From Sphingomonas cannabina (GTDB lineage Bacteria; Pseudomonadota; Alphaproteobacteria; Sphingomonadales; Sphingomonadaceae): a stretch of 64,000 bases of DNA. Each line of letters starts with the position of its first letter. Within the stretch, counting starts at the first letter, position 1. This document shows, one piece after another, positions 1 to 9,692 of the stretch. The notes below the pieces were generated by a model, which was not told where the DNA came from, did not search any database, and saw nothing but the letters and a program-made list of their open reading frames with translations. The stretch lies in the NCBI RefSeq assembly GCF_021391395.1, contig NZ_CP090059.1, positions 2,775,001-2,839,000 on the forward strand. The letters are read 5' to 3'. The position numbers were made by a program, and so were the translations under genes.

Positions 1-119
1 AGGCTGAGGCCCGTGCCGTGGAAGCCCTGCGGCCGCATCGCCGGCCGTGCCTGTCCCTTGCGTGCGAGCAGCCCCGAGGAGAGCGAGGCCAGCGGCTTGC
101 TGTTTCCGATCGCGGCCAT
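1..119 (-). CDS. Conserved hypothetical protein, N-terminal fragment
   Basis: Only the first 39 codons lie inside the window; the rest continues past base 1. The protein begins MAAIGNSKPLASLSSGLLAR and continues with a basic, Gly/Arg-rich stretch. Its ATG follows the stop codon of the ParA-like gene by a single base, so the two are almost certainly co-transcribed and translationally coupled. From memory, short proteins with this opening sit beside ParA-like ATPases in sphingomonads, but I cannot verify this here. No domain is recognisable in the fragment and I assign no function. Confidence 0.6.
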   Translation of the reverse strand, partial: MAAIGNSKPLASLSSGLLARKGQARPAMRPQGFHGTGLS

Positions 120-120
120 G

Positions 121-834
121 TCAGCTCACCACCCGGCGGCCGAAGCCACCCTGAGGCCGCGCCGCGGGGAAGCCGACGCCCTGGGTCGGCGCGGCGAAGA
201 CGGTGCGGCGGAAATTCTTCTCGAGCCGGTCGGAGACATAGGTCCACAGTGCCTCGACCTCGGCGGCGGAGCGGCCGTTGGGATCGACCTCCATCACCGT
301 GCGGCCGTCGATCATCGACGCGGCGAAATCGGTGCGGTGGTGCAGCGTCACCGGCGCGACGGTGCCGTGCTGCGACAGCGCGACCGCGGCTTCGCTGGTG
401 ATGCGCGCCTTAGGCGTGGCGCCGTTGACGACGAAGATCAGCGGCTTGCCGGCGCGGTCGCACAGGTCGACGGTGGCGCCGACCGCGCGCAGGTCGTGCG
501 GGCTCGGCCGGGTCGGGACCACGACCAGCTCGGCGACCGCGATCACGCTCTGGATCGCCATGGTGATCGCCGGCGGCGTATCGATGACGGCAAGGCGGAA
601 GCCCTGCTGGCGCAACACTTCGAGATCGGCGGCGAGCCGTGCGACCGTGGTCTGGGCGAAGGCCGGGAAATCCGTGTCCCGCTCGTTCCACCAGTCGGAG
701 AGCGACCCCTGCGGGTCGATGTCGATCAGCACGACCGGGCCTGCGCCCGCCATCTGCGCCTGCACGGCGAGATGCCCGGAAAGCGTCGTCTTTCCGGACC
801 CGCCCTTCTGCGATGCCATCGCGAGTACGCGCAT
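121..834 (-). CDS. ParA/MinD-family P-loop ATPase
   Basis: Cytoplasmic partition-type ATPase of 237 residues, starting MRVLAMASQKGGSGKTT. The deviant Walker A motif (KGGSGKTT, residues 9-16) with its signature lysine, DIDPQGS and the VIDTPP Walker B region place it in the ParA/MinD/Soj superfamily, which forms nucleotide-dependent dimers on DNA or membrane to position cargo. I prefer the ATG at 834 over one six codons upstream because a GGGGTGG Shine-Dalgarno precedes it and family members begin directly with the beta strand before Walker A. No parB or parS-like repeat is visible beside it, so it may be an orphan positioning ATPase rather than the chromosomal ParA. It is followed after one base by a second small gene. 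Confidence 0.9.
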   Translation of the reverse strand: MRVLAMASQKGGSGKTTLSGHLAVQAQMAGAGPVVLIDIDPQGSLSDWWNERDTDFPAFAQTTVARLAADLEVLRQQGFRLAVIDTPPAITMAIQSVIAVAELVVVPTRPSPHDLRAVGATVDLCDRAGKPLIFVVNGATPKARITSEAAVALSQHGTVAPVTLHHRTDFAASMIDGRTVMEVDPNGRSAAEVEALWTYVSDRLEKNFRRTVFAAPTQGVGFPAARPQGGFGRRVVS

Positions 835-1001
835 TGCCACCCCTGAGCCCATCTGTTCCTGGATGCGGGCAGTGCCATGCCTTCCAATAAGAACTGGTTA
901 ATGGGCCGGGAGGCGATTTCCGGCGGCCGGGCCCGTGGTTAACGGAAGCTTTGCCAATTGCCGGCCAAAGGGCATATCCCTTGAGCCAGGAGACGCAGGC
1001 G

Positions 1002-1982
1002 ATGAGACATGCATGGTTGGGTGCGGCGGTGCTGGCCGCCGGTCTGGCAGTGCCGGCCGCCGCCGACGTGAAGGCGGGCGTCGATGCCTGGGGGCGCGGC
1101 GAATACAAGAAGGCGGTCGAGGAATGGCGCGGCCCGGCGCTGGCCGGCGATCCCGATGCGCAGTTCAATCTTGGTCAGGCCTACAAGCTCGGGCGCGGCG
1201 TGCCGGTCGATCTGGCGATGGCCGAGGAATGGTACCGCAAGGCCGCGCAGCAGGGCCATCCGCAGGCTGAGGACAATTACGGGCTCGCGCTGTTCCAGAA
1301 CAACAAGCGCGACCAGGCGCTGCCGTGGCTGGAGAAATCCGCCGGCCGCGGCGAGCCGCGGGCGCAGTATGTGCTCGGCACCATGTATTTCAACGGCGAC
1401 ACGGTGAGGCGCGACTGGGTGAAGGCCTATGCGCTGGTGACACGCGCCTCCGCCGCCGGGCTGCCGCAGGCGTCGAGCGCGCTGGCGCAGATGGACAGTG
1501 CCATCAGCCTCGCCGACCGCCAGCGCGGCACCGAGCTGGCGCGGCAATATGAAGCGCAGGCCCAGCGCGCGCAGACGACCAGCGCGCTTGCCGCGAGCGA
1601 GGACCGGCCCGTCCGTCCGATCGAGGCCGCGCCGGTGCCGGCGACGCGGGCTCCGGAGCGCGTCGCGGCGAACGACACTCGGCGGCCGAGTCCGCCCCCC
1701 GCGCCGCCGGTCAGGCGGGATGCGTCGCGTCCCTCCCCTGCCCCGCGCGTCGACGGCGGCTGGCGGGTACAGCTCGGCAGCTTCCGCGAGACCGGCAATG
1801 CGCACGGCCTGTTCGCCACGCTCCAGCGCAAGGGCGCGGTCGGCGGGCTCACGCCCTATTTCGTCAAGGCAGGCGAGCTGACCAAGCTCCAGGTCGGCCC
1901 CTTCCCCAGCAGCGCCGCCGCAACCCAGGCCTGCAGCACCATCAAGCGCGCCGGCAGCGAGTGCGTGCCGGTGCGGAGATAG
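1002..1982 (+). CDS. Exported Sel1-repeat / SPOR-domain protein
   Basis: A 326-residue secreted protein. It has a signal peptide (MRHAWLGAAVLAAGLAVPAAA) and then Sel1/TPR-like helical repeats, seen as repeated A-x-x-x-L-G-x-x-Y patterns such as LGQAYKLGRGV and LGTMYFNG. A Pro/Arg-rich linker follows at about residues 200-240, and the C-terminal SPOR domain begins GGWRVQLGSF. SPOR domains bind denuded septal peptidoglycan, so a role at the division site or cell envelope is likely; the Sel1 repeats would be a protein-interaction scaffold. The start at 1002 is chosen because it begins the signal peptide and follows a purine-rich GGAGACGCAGG. The gene converges on the Dabb gene 16 bases downstream. 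Confidence 0.9.
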   Translation: MRHAWLGAAVLAAGLAVPAAADVKAGVDAWGRGEYKKAVEEWRGPALAGDPDAQFNLGQAYKLGRGVPVDLAMAEEWYRKAAQQGHPQAEDNYGLALFQNNKRDQALPWLEKSAGRGEPRAQYVLGTMYFNGDTVRRDWVKAYALVTRASAAGLPQASSALAQMDSAISLADRQRGTELARQYEAQAQRAQTTSALAASEDRPVRPIEAAPVPATRAPERVAANDTRRPSPPPAPPVRRDASRPSPAPRVDGGWRVQLGSFRETGNAHGLFATLQRKGAVGGLTPYFVKAGELTKLQVGPFPSSAAATQACSTIKRAGSECVPVRR

Positions 1983-1998
1983 CGGCTGGTCGCGCCGC

Positions 1999-2403
1999 TC
2001 AGGCCTTCAGCGTGTCGTAGACGACCACCTTGCGCCACAGGTGGCTGCACTTGGCGACGAATTGCTGATGGATGGGATGATCCTGATAGATCTTCTGATC
2101 GGCGACGCTGTCGAAGAACATCAGCTCCGACACGTCATAGCTGGCATCGACCACGTCGCGCGCCTCGGTCGGCGCGGGTACGCCGATATGGAGGCCGCGG
2201 ATGGCCTCGATGCCGGCAAGCGTCCGCAGGCCCGCGATCAGCTGATCGCGATCCTCGGCGGAATCGGGATTCTTCAGCCAGAACAGAACATGGTGGACCA
2301 GAGTCGCGGAGATGGGCGTTGCCGCCGCCACGCCGGGGCCTGCTGCGACGGCCGCGCCGCCAGCTGCGATCATCGTCATAACACTCCTGCGATCGGTTTC
2401 CAT
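1999..2403 (-). CDS. Dabb (stress-responsive alpha/beta-barrel) domain protein, exported
   Basis: A 134-residue protein of the Dabb ferredoxin-like family. Typical marks are VHHVLFWLK near the start of the mature domain, a central [14 protein letters not shown] strand, and [10 protein letters not shown] near the C terminus. The N terminus ([22 protein letters not shown]) resembles a Tat or Sec signal, although the arginine pair is not a full SRRxFLK motif. Dabb proteins form dimeric barrels; most have no known reaction and a few are cyclases or demethylating enzymes. It lies 57 bases downstream of serB on the same strand and may share its transcript. Confidence 0.85.
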   Translation of the reverse strand: METDRRSVMTMIAAGGAAVAAGPGVAAATPISATLVHHVLFWLKNPDSAEDRDQLIAGLRTLAGIEAIRGLHIGVPAPTEARDVVDASYDVSELMFFDSVADQKIYQDHPIHQQFVAKCSHLWRKVVVYDTLKA

Positions 2404-2460
2404 TGCGCCCCTCTTCCGCTTGTCGTCCAAGGTTAGGGTGAAGCGCCGCCGGCGACAATC

Positions 2461-3342
2461 CTAACCCTCTACCCAATCCCGCCGGCCGATCCCCTGTGCC
2501 CACAGCAGCGCCGTCAGGTCGCCATGGTCGATCCGGGCCCTCGCCGCGGCGGCGACGATCGGCTTGGCGTGATAGGCGACGCCGAGGCCGGCCCGGCGGA
2601 TCATCGCGAGATCGTTGGCGCCGTCGCCGACCGCCAGGGTCGCCTCCGGGGCCAGGCCGTGCTCGGCGATCGCACCGAGCAGCGTCGTTTCCTTGGTCGA
2701 GGAATCGACGATCGGCTTCTCCACCTTGCCGCTCAGCCTGCCCTCGGCGATGACGAGCCGGTTGGCGATGGCGCGGTCGAAGCCGATCTCCGCCGCCACT
2801 GGCTCGGCGAAGCGGGTGAAGCCGCCCGACACCAGCACCGTATGGGCGCCCCGCGCGCGCATCGTGCGGACCAGCGCCCTGGCGCCCGGCATGATCCGCA
2901 CCCGCTCGGCAAGGCAGCGGTCGATCGCGCTCTCGTCCAGCCCCTCGAGCAGCGCCACCCGCGCATCGAGCGCCGCGGCGAAGTCGAGCTCGCCGCGCAT
3001 CGCCCGCTCGGTCACCTCGGCGATCCGGGGCTTGATGCCGGCATAGTCGGCGAGCTCGTCGATGCACTCGACGGTGATCATCGTCGAATCCATGTCGGCG
3101 ACCAGCAGTGCCTTGGCCCTGCCCTCCGCCGGCTGGACGACGATGTCGGTCGCGGCAAAGGCGCCTTCCAGCGCGCCGCGGGCGATTTCGGGATTGTGGG
3201 CGAACGGAAGGTCGGCGGCGTCGCCCTGGTCGAGCCATCGCCGTGCCCCCGGCGCGCAGCCGGCAGCGGCGAGCCGATCGGCGGCTTCCGACAAATCTCC
3301 CGCCGAAAGCTTTCCGGCTGCTATCAACGTCGCAATGAACAC
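2461..3342 (-). CDS. serB: Phosphoserine phosphatase
   Basis: HAD-superfamily phosphatase catalysing the last step of serine synthesis, phosphoserine to serine plus phosphate. The nucleophile motif DMDST (D83, D85), the SGGF serine motif, the SGKVEKPIV lysine region and the [10 protein letters not shown] metal motif are all present in the expected order. The first ~75 residues form the small regulatory domain usual in the 290-residue proteobacterial form. The start is a GTG at 3342, giving 293 residues; no closer ATG exists. This start codon overlaps the start of miaA on the other strand by eight bases, so each gene's promoter must lie inside the other's coding sequence. Confidence 0.93.
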   Translation of the reverse strand: MFIATLIAAGKLSAGDLSEAADRLAAAGCAPGARRWLDQGDAADLPFAHNPEIARGALEGAFAATDIVVQPAEGRAKALLVADMDSTMITVECIDELADYAGIKPRIAEVTERAMRGELDFAAALDARVALLEGLDESAIDRCLAERVRIMPGARALVRTMRARGAHTVLVSGGFTRFAEPVAAEIGFDRAIANRLVIAEGRLSGKVEKPIVDSSTKETTLLGAIAEHGLAPEATLAVGDGANDLAMIRRAGLGVAYHAKPIVAAAARARIDHGDLTALLWAQGIGRRDWVEG

Positions 3343-4264
3343 GCCTGACCTCCCGCTGCTGGCGCTCATCGCAGGACCGACCGCGAGCGGCAAGTCGGCG
3401 CTCGCGCTGGCGCTGGCCGAGCGGCATCGTGGCACGCTGATCAACGCCGACGCGAGCCAGGTCTATGCCGACCTGCGCGTCCTTTCCGCCCGCCCGAGCG
3501 CGGAGGAAGAGGCGCGTGCGCCGCACCGGCTGTTCGGCCATGTCGACGGCGCCGACCTCGGCTATTCCGCCGCGCGCTGGGCGGAGGAGGCGAAGGCGGC
3601 GATCGGCGAGACGGTTGCGGAAGGGCGGCTTCCGATCCTCATCGGCGGCACCGGCCTTTATCTGCGCACGCTGCTCGACGGCATCGCGCCGGTGCCCGAG
3701 ATCGATCCGGAGATCCGCGCCGAGGTCCGCGCGCTGCCGGTCGCGGAGGCCCATGCCGCGCTCGCCGCCGCCGATCCCGCCGCCGCCGCGCGCCTTCGCC
3801 CCACCGATACCACCCGCGTCGCCCGCGCGCTCGAGGTAATCCGCTCGACCGGCCGCTCGCTCGCGGCATGGCAGGCGGAGCGTGCCGGCGGGATCGCCGG
3901 CGATCATCGCCTCGTCCCGCTCGTCCTGCTGCCCGACCGTACCTGGCTGACGGCACGCTGCGATGCGCGGTTCGAGGCGATGATGGACCAAGGTGCCGTC
4001 GAGGAGGTGGAGGCGCTGCTCGCCCGCGACCTTCCCGAAACTGCGCCTGTCCGTCGCGCCATCGGGGTGCGGGAGATCGGCGACTGGCTGGCTGGGCTTT
4101 CGACGCGCGAAGAAGCGGTTGCTCGCGCCCAGGCGGCGACGCGGCAATATGCCAAGCGGCAATATACCTGGCTCCGCCATCAGCCGCCGGCCGACTGGGG
4201 CCACACAAGCGAGACACAAACATCCACTCTAGTGAGTGAATTTGAAATAAGATTACTACAATAA
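3335..4264 (+). CDS. miaA: tRNA dimethylallyltransferase
   Basis: Transfers a dimethylallyl group to N6 of A37 in tRNAs that read codons beginning with U, which improves decoding. The 309-residue protein opens with the P-loop GPTASGKS (residues 14-21), followed by INADASQVY and the LIGGTGLYL motif. The basic [17 protein letters not shown] segment near the C terminus is diagnostic of the MiaA/DMATase family. ATG at 3335 starts inside the divergent serB gene. The last 15 codons are noticeably AT-richer than the body, but the tail still ends in a hydrophobic F-x-I-x-L-x-Q pattern like other MiaA proteins. It reads into ilvB 79 bases later. Confidence 0.95.
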   Translation: MNTPDLPLLALIAGPTASGKSALALALAERHRGTLINADASQVYADLRVLSARPSAEEEARAPHRLFGHVDGADLGYSAARWAEEAKAAIGETVAEGRLPILIGGTGLYLRTLLDGIAPVPEIDPEIRAEVRALPVAEAHAALAAADPAAAARLRPTDTTRVARALEVIRSTGRSLAAWQAERAGGIAGDHRLVPLVLLPDRTWLTARCDARFEAMMDQGAVEEVEALLARDLPETAPVRRAIGVREIGDWLAGLSTREEAVARAQAATRQYAKRQYTWLRHQPPADWGHTSETQTSTLVSEFEIRLLQ

Positions 4265-4267
4265 GCG

Positions 4268-4323
4268 TTGACACGTAGTTTTCCTGCGATTAGCAGGCCA
4301 CCTCCCCCCGGTGCTGTTGCACC
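4268..4323 (+). promoter_or_regulatory. Candidate ilvB promoter and small leader hairpin
   Basis: TTGACA at 4268-4273 is a perfect -35 match. The best -10 at 17-bp spacing is TAGCAG (4291-4296), which matches only three of six positions. A short hairpin, GGTGC-TGTT-GCACC (4310-4323), sits just before the ilvB Shine-Dalgarno (AAAGGA). No short peptide rich in Ile, Val or Leu codons is visible here, so peptide-based attenuation of ilvB is not supported. Confidence 0.4.
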
Positions 4324-4343
4324 TGCGAAGAAAGGACCGAACC

Positions 4344-6089
4344 GTGGCCGAGAAAAGCGGAGCCGATATCCTGGTCGAGGCGCTCGGCGATCTCGGCGTG
4401 GAGGTCGTGTTCGGCTATCCGGGCGGGGCGGTGCTTCCGATCTACGACGCGCTGTTCAAGCAGAAGAAGATCCGCCACATCCTGGTGCGCCACGAGCAGG
4501 CCGCGACCCACGCCGCCGAAGGCTATGCGCGATCGACCGGCAAGCCGGGCGTGGTGCTGGTCACCTCGGGCCCGGGCGCGACCAACGCGGTCACCGGCAT
4601 CACCGACGCGTTGATGGATTCGATCCCGATGGTGGTGATCACCGGCCAGGTGCCGACGGCGCTGATCGGCACGGACGCCTTCCAGGAGGCCGACACCGTC
4701 GGCATCACGCGGCACTGCACCAAGCATAATTATCTGGTGAAGGACCCGTCGACGCTCGGCGCGACGATCCATGAGGCGTTCCACATCGCCACCTCCGGCC
4801 GTCCGGGCCCGGTGGTGGTCGACATCCCCAAGGACGTCCAGGTCGCCACCGCGCGCTACGAAAGGCCGGGCCCGATCCAGCACAAGACCTATCGCCCGCA
4901 GGTGAAGCCCGACCTTCCCGCGATCGAGACCGCGGTCGACATGCTCGCCGCCGCCGAGCGCCCGGTGCTCTACACCGGCGGCGGCGTGATCAACGCGGGT
5001 CCGGCGGCGTCGCAGATGCTGCGCGAGCTGGCGAAGATCACCGGCGCGCCGGTCACCTCGACGCTGATGGGGCTCGGCGCCCTGCCCGCCTCGTCGCCGC
5101 AATGGCTGGGCATGCTCGGCATGCACGGCACCTACGAGGCGAACTGGGCGATGAACCAGGCCGACCTCGTCATCGCGATCGGCGCGCGCTTCGACGACCG
5201 CGTGACGGGCCGGCTCGACGCATTCAGCCCGAACAGCCGCAAGGTCCATATCGACATCGACCGTTCCTCGGTGAACAAGACGGTGCGGATCGACCTCCCC
5301 ATCATCGCCGACGCCGGCCATGCGCTGGAAGCGATGGTCAAGCTGTGGAAGGCGCGTCAGCATCCCAAGCCCGACCTGTCCGAATGGTGGGCGCGGATCG
5401 ACGGCTGGCGCGCGGCCAGATGCCTCGACTTCGCCGAGAGCGGCGAGACGATCATGCCGCAGCGCGCGATCCGCGCGCTCTACGAGGCGACCAAGGATCG
5501 CGCGCCGATCATCTCGACCGAGGTCGGCCAGCACCAGATGTGGGCCGCGCAGCATTTCGGGTTCGAGGCGCCGAACAAGTGGCTGACCTCGGGCGGGCTC
5601 GGCACGATGGGCTATGGCCTGCCCGCCGCGATCGGCGCGCAGCTCGGCAACCCGGGCGCGCTGGTGATCGACATCGCCGGCGAGGCGTCCATCCAGATGA
5701 ATATCCAGGAACTGGCGACTGCGACCCAGTATCGCCTGCCGGTCAAGATCTTCATCCTCAACAACGAATATATGGGCATGGTCCGCCAGTGGCAGGAGCT
5801 GACCTATCAGTCGCGCTACTCGGAAAGCTATTCCGACGCGCTGCCCGACTTCGTGAAGCTGGCCGAGGCCTATGGCTGGAAGGGCATCCGCATCGAGAGC
5901 CGCGCAGAGCTGGACGACGGCATCGCCGCGATGCTGGCGCACGATGGGCCGGTGATCGTCGACTGCCGCGTGGCCAAGCTCGCCAACTGCTTCCCGATGA
6001 TCCCGTCGGGCGCCGCCCATACCGAGATGCTCCTCCAGGCCGCCGAGGTGTCCGGCGAAATGGACGACGAAGCCAAGGCGCTGGTGTGA
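4344..6089 (+). CDS. ilvB: Acetolactate synthase large (catalytic) subunit
   Basis: Catalytic subunit of acetohydroxyacid synthase, which joins two pyruvates, or pyruvate and 2-oxobutyrate, in the first shared step of Val/Leu/Ile synthesis. ThDP enzyme architecture is clear: an N-terminal PYR domain with the activating glutamate in VRHEQAATHAAEG, a central FAD/DHON domain, and a C-terminal PP domain. The Mg-ThDP motif reads GEASIQMN, with Glu where most families have Asp; I recall this as normal for alphaproteobacterial enzymes. GTG at 4344 is chosen over an upstream ATG at 4311 because AAAGGA lies seven bases before it and the protein then starts at the conserved AEKSGADIL. Length is 581 residues. 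A repeat pair separates it from ilvN. Confidence 0.96.
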   Translation: MAEKSGADILVEALGDLGVEVVFGYPGGAVLPIYDALFKQKKIRHILVRHEQAATHAAEGYARSTGKPGVVLVTSGPGATNAVTGITDALMDSIPMVVITGQVPTALIGTDAFQEADTVGITRHCTKHNYLVKDPSTLGATIHEAFHIATSGRPGPVVVDIPKDVQVATARYERPGPIQHKTYRPQVKPDLPAIETAVDMLAAAERPVLYTGGGVINAGPAASQMLRELAKITGAPVTSTLMGLGALPASSPQWLGMLGMHGTYEANWAMNQADLVIAIGARFDDRVTGRLDAFSPNSRKVHIDIDRSSVNKTVRIDLPIIADAGHALEAMVKLWKARQHPKPDLSEWWARIDGWRAARCLDFAESGETIMPQRAIRALYEATKDRAPIISTEVGQHQMWAAQHFGFEAPNKWLTSGGLGTMGYGLPAAIGAQLGNPGALVIDIAGEASIQMNIQELATATQYRLPVKIFILNNEYMGMVRQWQELTYQSRYSESYSDALPDFVKLAEAYGWKGIRIESRAELDDGIAAMLAHDGPVIVDCRVAKLANCFPMIPSGAAHTEMLLQAAEVSGEMDDEAKALV

Positions 6090-6099
6090 TGGCACATAT

Positions 6100-6240
6100 A
6101 AATCCTCCCCGGCACGGGGAGGGGGACCATCGCGGAGCGATGGTGGAGGGGGCCCTCCACCTGCTGCACCGCCTGCCGCCCACCCCCTCCACCAAGCCGC
6201 TCCGCGCCTTGGTCCCCCTCCCCGTCCCGGGGAGGATCTG
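6100..6240. repeat. Gene-less inverted repeat pair (type A) between ilvB and ilvN
   Basis: Two inverted arms face each other. The left arm starts AATCCTCCCC at 6101, closes with GGGGAGG and continues as GGACCAT, a GC-rich loop and ATGGTGG. The right arm, read on the minus strand, repeats the same order ending near 6238. Each arm can fold as two stem-loops, CCTCCCC/GGGGAGG and GACCA/TGGT. The arm consensus is the one that flanks the DUF559 gene at 62.7-63.2 kb. Here the interior is only a few tens of bases with no gene. It would be transcribed as structured RNA inside the ilvBN message. Confidence 0.85.
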
Positions 6241-6249
6241 AGAAGAGCC

Positions 6250-6765
6250 ATGCACATCAAGGAAGAGCAGCGCGAGCGGCATACGCTCGCCGTGATCGTC
6301 GACAACGAGCCGGGCATCCTCGCCCGGATCGCCGGCCTGTTCACCGCCCGCGGCTACAATATCGAGAGCCTGACGGTGTCGGAGATCAGCGAGGACGATC
6401 TCATCAGCCGCATCACCATCGTCACCTCCGCCTCGGCGCCGGTGATGGAGCAGATCATCGCCCAGCTCGAGCGGCTGGTGCCGGTGCACAAGGTGACGGA
6501 CCTGACCGCCCTCGGTCCCCACGTCGAGCGCGAGCTGGCGCTGGTCAAGGTGAAGGGCACGGGCGACCATCGCATCGAGGCGCTGCGCCTCGCCGAGGTC
6601 TATCGCGCCCGCGTGGTCGACGCGACCACCGCCAGCTTCGTGTTCGAGGTGACCGGCGCGACCGAGAAGATCGACAAGTTCGTCGAGCTGATGGACGAGC
6701 TCGGCCTGGTCGAGGTCGCCCGCACCGGCATCGTCGCCATCGCGCGGGGGGCGGAGGCGGCCTAG
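6250..6765 (+). CDS. ilvN: Acetolactate synthase small (regulatory) subunit
   Basis: The regulatory subunit of acetohydroxyacid synthase binds valine and sets feedback inhibition and full activity of IlvB. The 171-residue protein has the N-terminal ACT domain (TLAVIVDNEPGILARIAGLFTARGYNIESLTV) and the C-terminal IlvN domain with VTGATEKIDKFVELMDELGLVEVARTG. Length matches the family. ATG at 6250 is preceded by GAAGAGCC after the right arm of a repeat pair that lies between it and ilvB, so the two subunits remain one transcription unit despite the insertion. The next downstream gene on the strand is an AT-rich small membrane gene, then ilvC. Confidence 0.95.
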   Translation: MHIKEEQRERHTLAVIVDNEPGILARIAGLFTARGYNIESLTVSEISEDDLISRITIVTSASAPVMEQIIAQLERLVPVHKVTDLTALGPHVERELALVKVKGTGDHRIEALRLAEVYRARVVDATTASFVFEVTGATEKIDKFVELMDELGLVEVARTGIVAIARGAEAA

Positions 6766-6819
6766 CTTTACAGATGATTGATCGGCCCATACGAAACCTC
6801 CAATTCTAGGGAGGGGGAT

Positions 6820-8146
<1,327 letters not shown>

Positions 8147-8172
8147 CGATCGGCGTCGTCAGGACGCCAGTC

Positions 8173-8251
8173 GTCATCCCGGCGCAGGCCGGGATCTTGA
8201 GCCACGAGCCCGGTGTTTGTGGCATGAGATCCCGGCTTTCGCCGGGATGAC
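8173..8251. repeat. Inverted repeat pair (type B) after ilvC
   Basis: The left arm (8173-8198) starts GTCATCCCGGC and the right arm (8227-8251) ends GCCGGGATGAC. Each arm is itself a small palindrome, and the arms are near-perfect reverse complements separated by 28 bases. The same arm occurs at 19396-19475, so this is a dispersed family. It could stop or protect the 3' end of the ilv transcript, but there is no T-run after it. Confidence 0.85.
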
Positions 8252-8349
8252 GATGAAAAGCGACGCAGATTTCATTCCCCGGCACGAGGCGTTTGACGAC
8301 GCGTCGTTTCGACGCGAGGATGGCGCATCGACTTTCAGGGGAGTCGCTC

Positions 8350-8988
8350 ATGCGCCGTATCGTGCTCGCTTCCGTCATCGCCACCGTTGCAGTCGCCGCG
8401 CCGATCGTCGCCCAGCAGGGGATGCAGGCGCCGGGATCGAAGAACCCCGCCGCGATCACCGGCGGCACCTATCAGGTCGATCCCGGCCATACGCTGGTGC
8501 GTTGGCAGGTCGACCACCTCGGCTTCACGCCCTATTTCGGCATCTTCGGCAGTGCCGCCGGCACGCTGACGCTCGATCCCAAGAACCCCGGCGCGGCCAA
8601 GGTCGACGTGACCATCCCGGTCGCCAAGGTCACGACCGCGAACGAAGCGCTGACGGCGCATCTGCTCCGGCCCGGCAAGGACGGCGGCAAGCCCGATTTC
8701 TTCGGCCCCTCGCCCGCCGATGCGCGCTTCGTCTCCACCAGCGTGATGGTCAACGGCCAGTCGGCGACGATCGCCGGCAACCTCACGCTCAACGGCGTCA
8801 CCAAGCCGGTGACGCTCGCCGCCGAATTCTACGGCGCAGGCAAGATGCCGGAGCAGATGGGCGGCAAGGAGAACGTCGGCTTCACCGCCACCGGCACGAT
8901 CAAGCGCAGCGATTTCGGCGTGACGATGGGCATCCCGCTCGTCTCCGACGAGGTCAAGCTCGACATCGCTGCCGCCTTCGCGAAGTAA
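8350..8988 (+). CDS. YceI-family periplasmic lipid-binding-like protein
   Basis: A 212-residue exported protein with a signal peptide (MRRIVLASVIATVAVAAPIVAQ) and a single YceI domain of the lipocalin-like eight-stranded barrel type. The domain opens with G-T-Y-x-V-D-P-x-H, includes ADARFVSTSV and GNLTLNGVTKPVTL, and closes with IKRSDFGVTMGIPLVSDEVKLDI, all characteristic. Family members bind isoprenoid chains or quinones; the ligand here is unknown. The start at 8350 is the one that begins the signal peptide, after CAGGGGAG. It is followed by the channel-like gene only six bases later, suggesting a two-gene unit. Confidence 0.92.
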   Translation: MRRIVLASVIATVAVAAPIVAQQGMQAPGSKNPAAITGGTYQVDPGHTLVRWQVDHLGFTPYFGIFGSAAGTLTLDPKNPGAAKVDVTIPVAKVTTANEALTAHLLRPGKDGGKPDFFGPSPADARFVSTSVMVNGQSATIAGNLTLNGVTKPVTLAAEFYGAGKMPEQMGGKENVGFTATGTIKRSDFGVTMGIPLVSDEVKLDIAAAFAK

Positions 8989-8994
8989 GACGGC

Positions 8995-9600
8995 ATGGCG
9001 GAGGAAGGTGAGGAAGGCCGCCCCGGCGTCGGCCGGGTCGAGGCCTTTTCCGACGGTGTGGTCGCGATCATCGTCACCATCATGGTGCTCGAGCTCCACC
9101 CGCCCGTCGCCGAGGGTATGGACCGGCTGTGGACGCTGTGGCCGGTGTTCCTCGCCTATGTGCTGAGCTATGCCTATGTCGCGATCTACTGGGTCAACCA
9201 CCATCGCCTGTTCGGCCATGCGACGCGGGTCACCAACGGGCTGATCTGGTGGAACATGCTGCTGCTGTTCACGCTCAGCCTGGTGCCGTTCTCGACCAGC
9301 TATCTCGGCGAGCATCATTTCAGCCGCGAGGCGACCTGGGTTTATCTGGCGACGATGCTGTTCCCAGCGATCGCCTACACCTTCCTCCAGCGGGTGATCC
9401 GCGTCACCGGCCGGCAGGGCGAGGCCGCGGAAACCTATCATCGCCAGACCATCCGCAAGGCGATCGTGGCGACGCTGATCTATATTGCCGGCGCCCTGCT
9501 CACCTTCGTCTCGCCCTGGTTCGGCGTCGCCGCCGCCGCGCTGGTCGCGGTGCTGTGGTTCCTGCCGTACGGACCGCTTGACAGGCTCTTCGCGCGATAG
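8995..9600 (+). CDS. TMEM175/DUF1211-family potassium channel-like membrane protein
   Basis: A 201-residue protein with about six membrane spans. The diagnostic R-x-E-A-F-S-D-G-V segment (FSDG at residues 18-21) in the first helix is shared by bacterial homologues of TMEM175, which form tetrameric potassium channels. The rest, including WVNHHRLF and NGLIWWNMLLLFTLSLVPFSTSYLGEH, fits DUF1211. It lies six bases after the YceI gene. A TTGACA at 9578-9583, within its last codons, may belong to the promoter of the leu leader that follows. Confidence 0.9.
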   Translation: MAEEGEEGRPGVGRVEAFSDGVVAIIVTIMVLELHPPVAEGMDRLWTLWPVFLAYVLSYAYVAIYWVNHHRLFGHATRVTNGLIWWNMLLLFTLSLVPFSTSYLGEHHFSREATWVYLATMLFPAIAYTFLQRVIRVTGRQGEAAETYHRQTIRKAIVATLIYIAGALLTFVSPWFGVAAAALVAVLWFLPYGPLDRLFAR

Positions 9601-9641
9601 ACGCTGGACAGCACCCCTCTGCTGTGGCTAACGCTGGGCGC

Positions 9642-9692
9642 ATGACGCAGGCGCTTCGCCTCTCGCTGCTTCTTCGACTTACGCGCCCTTAG
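9642..9692 (+). CDS. leuL: leuA leader peptide (putative leucine attenuator)
   Basis: A 16-residue open frame reading MTQALRLSLLLRLTRP followed by TAG. Six of 16 residues are leucine, including three in a row. It lies 93 bases before the leuA start, in the 184-base gap with no other gene. Ribosome stalling at the Leu codons when charged tRNA-Leu is scarce is the classic sensor of transcription attenuation. The stop codon lies inside the first arm of the long stem at 9685-9740, which is the geometry expected of such a leader. The only Shine-Dalgarno-like bases are a weak CTGGGCG before the ATG. Translation is inferred, not shown. Confidence 0.75.
   Translation: MTQALRLSLLLRLTRP

Noticed and set aside
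4200..4264. AT-rich last codons of miaA, as if a foreign 3' end or frameshift.
   Set aside because: The tail keeps the hydrophobic F-x-I-x-L-x-Q ending typical of MiaA, and the length is normal, so it is compositional drift near a promoter.
4265..4343. A peptide attenuator for ilvB like the one before leuA.
   Set aside because: No frame here contains clustered Ile, Val or Leu codons, and the only hairpin is five base pairs.
5686..5703. GEAS in place of GDGS/GDAS in the acetolactate synthase cofactor motif as a defect.
   Set aside because: Glu can coordinate magnesium, and I recall this form as usual in alphaproteobacterial enzymes.
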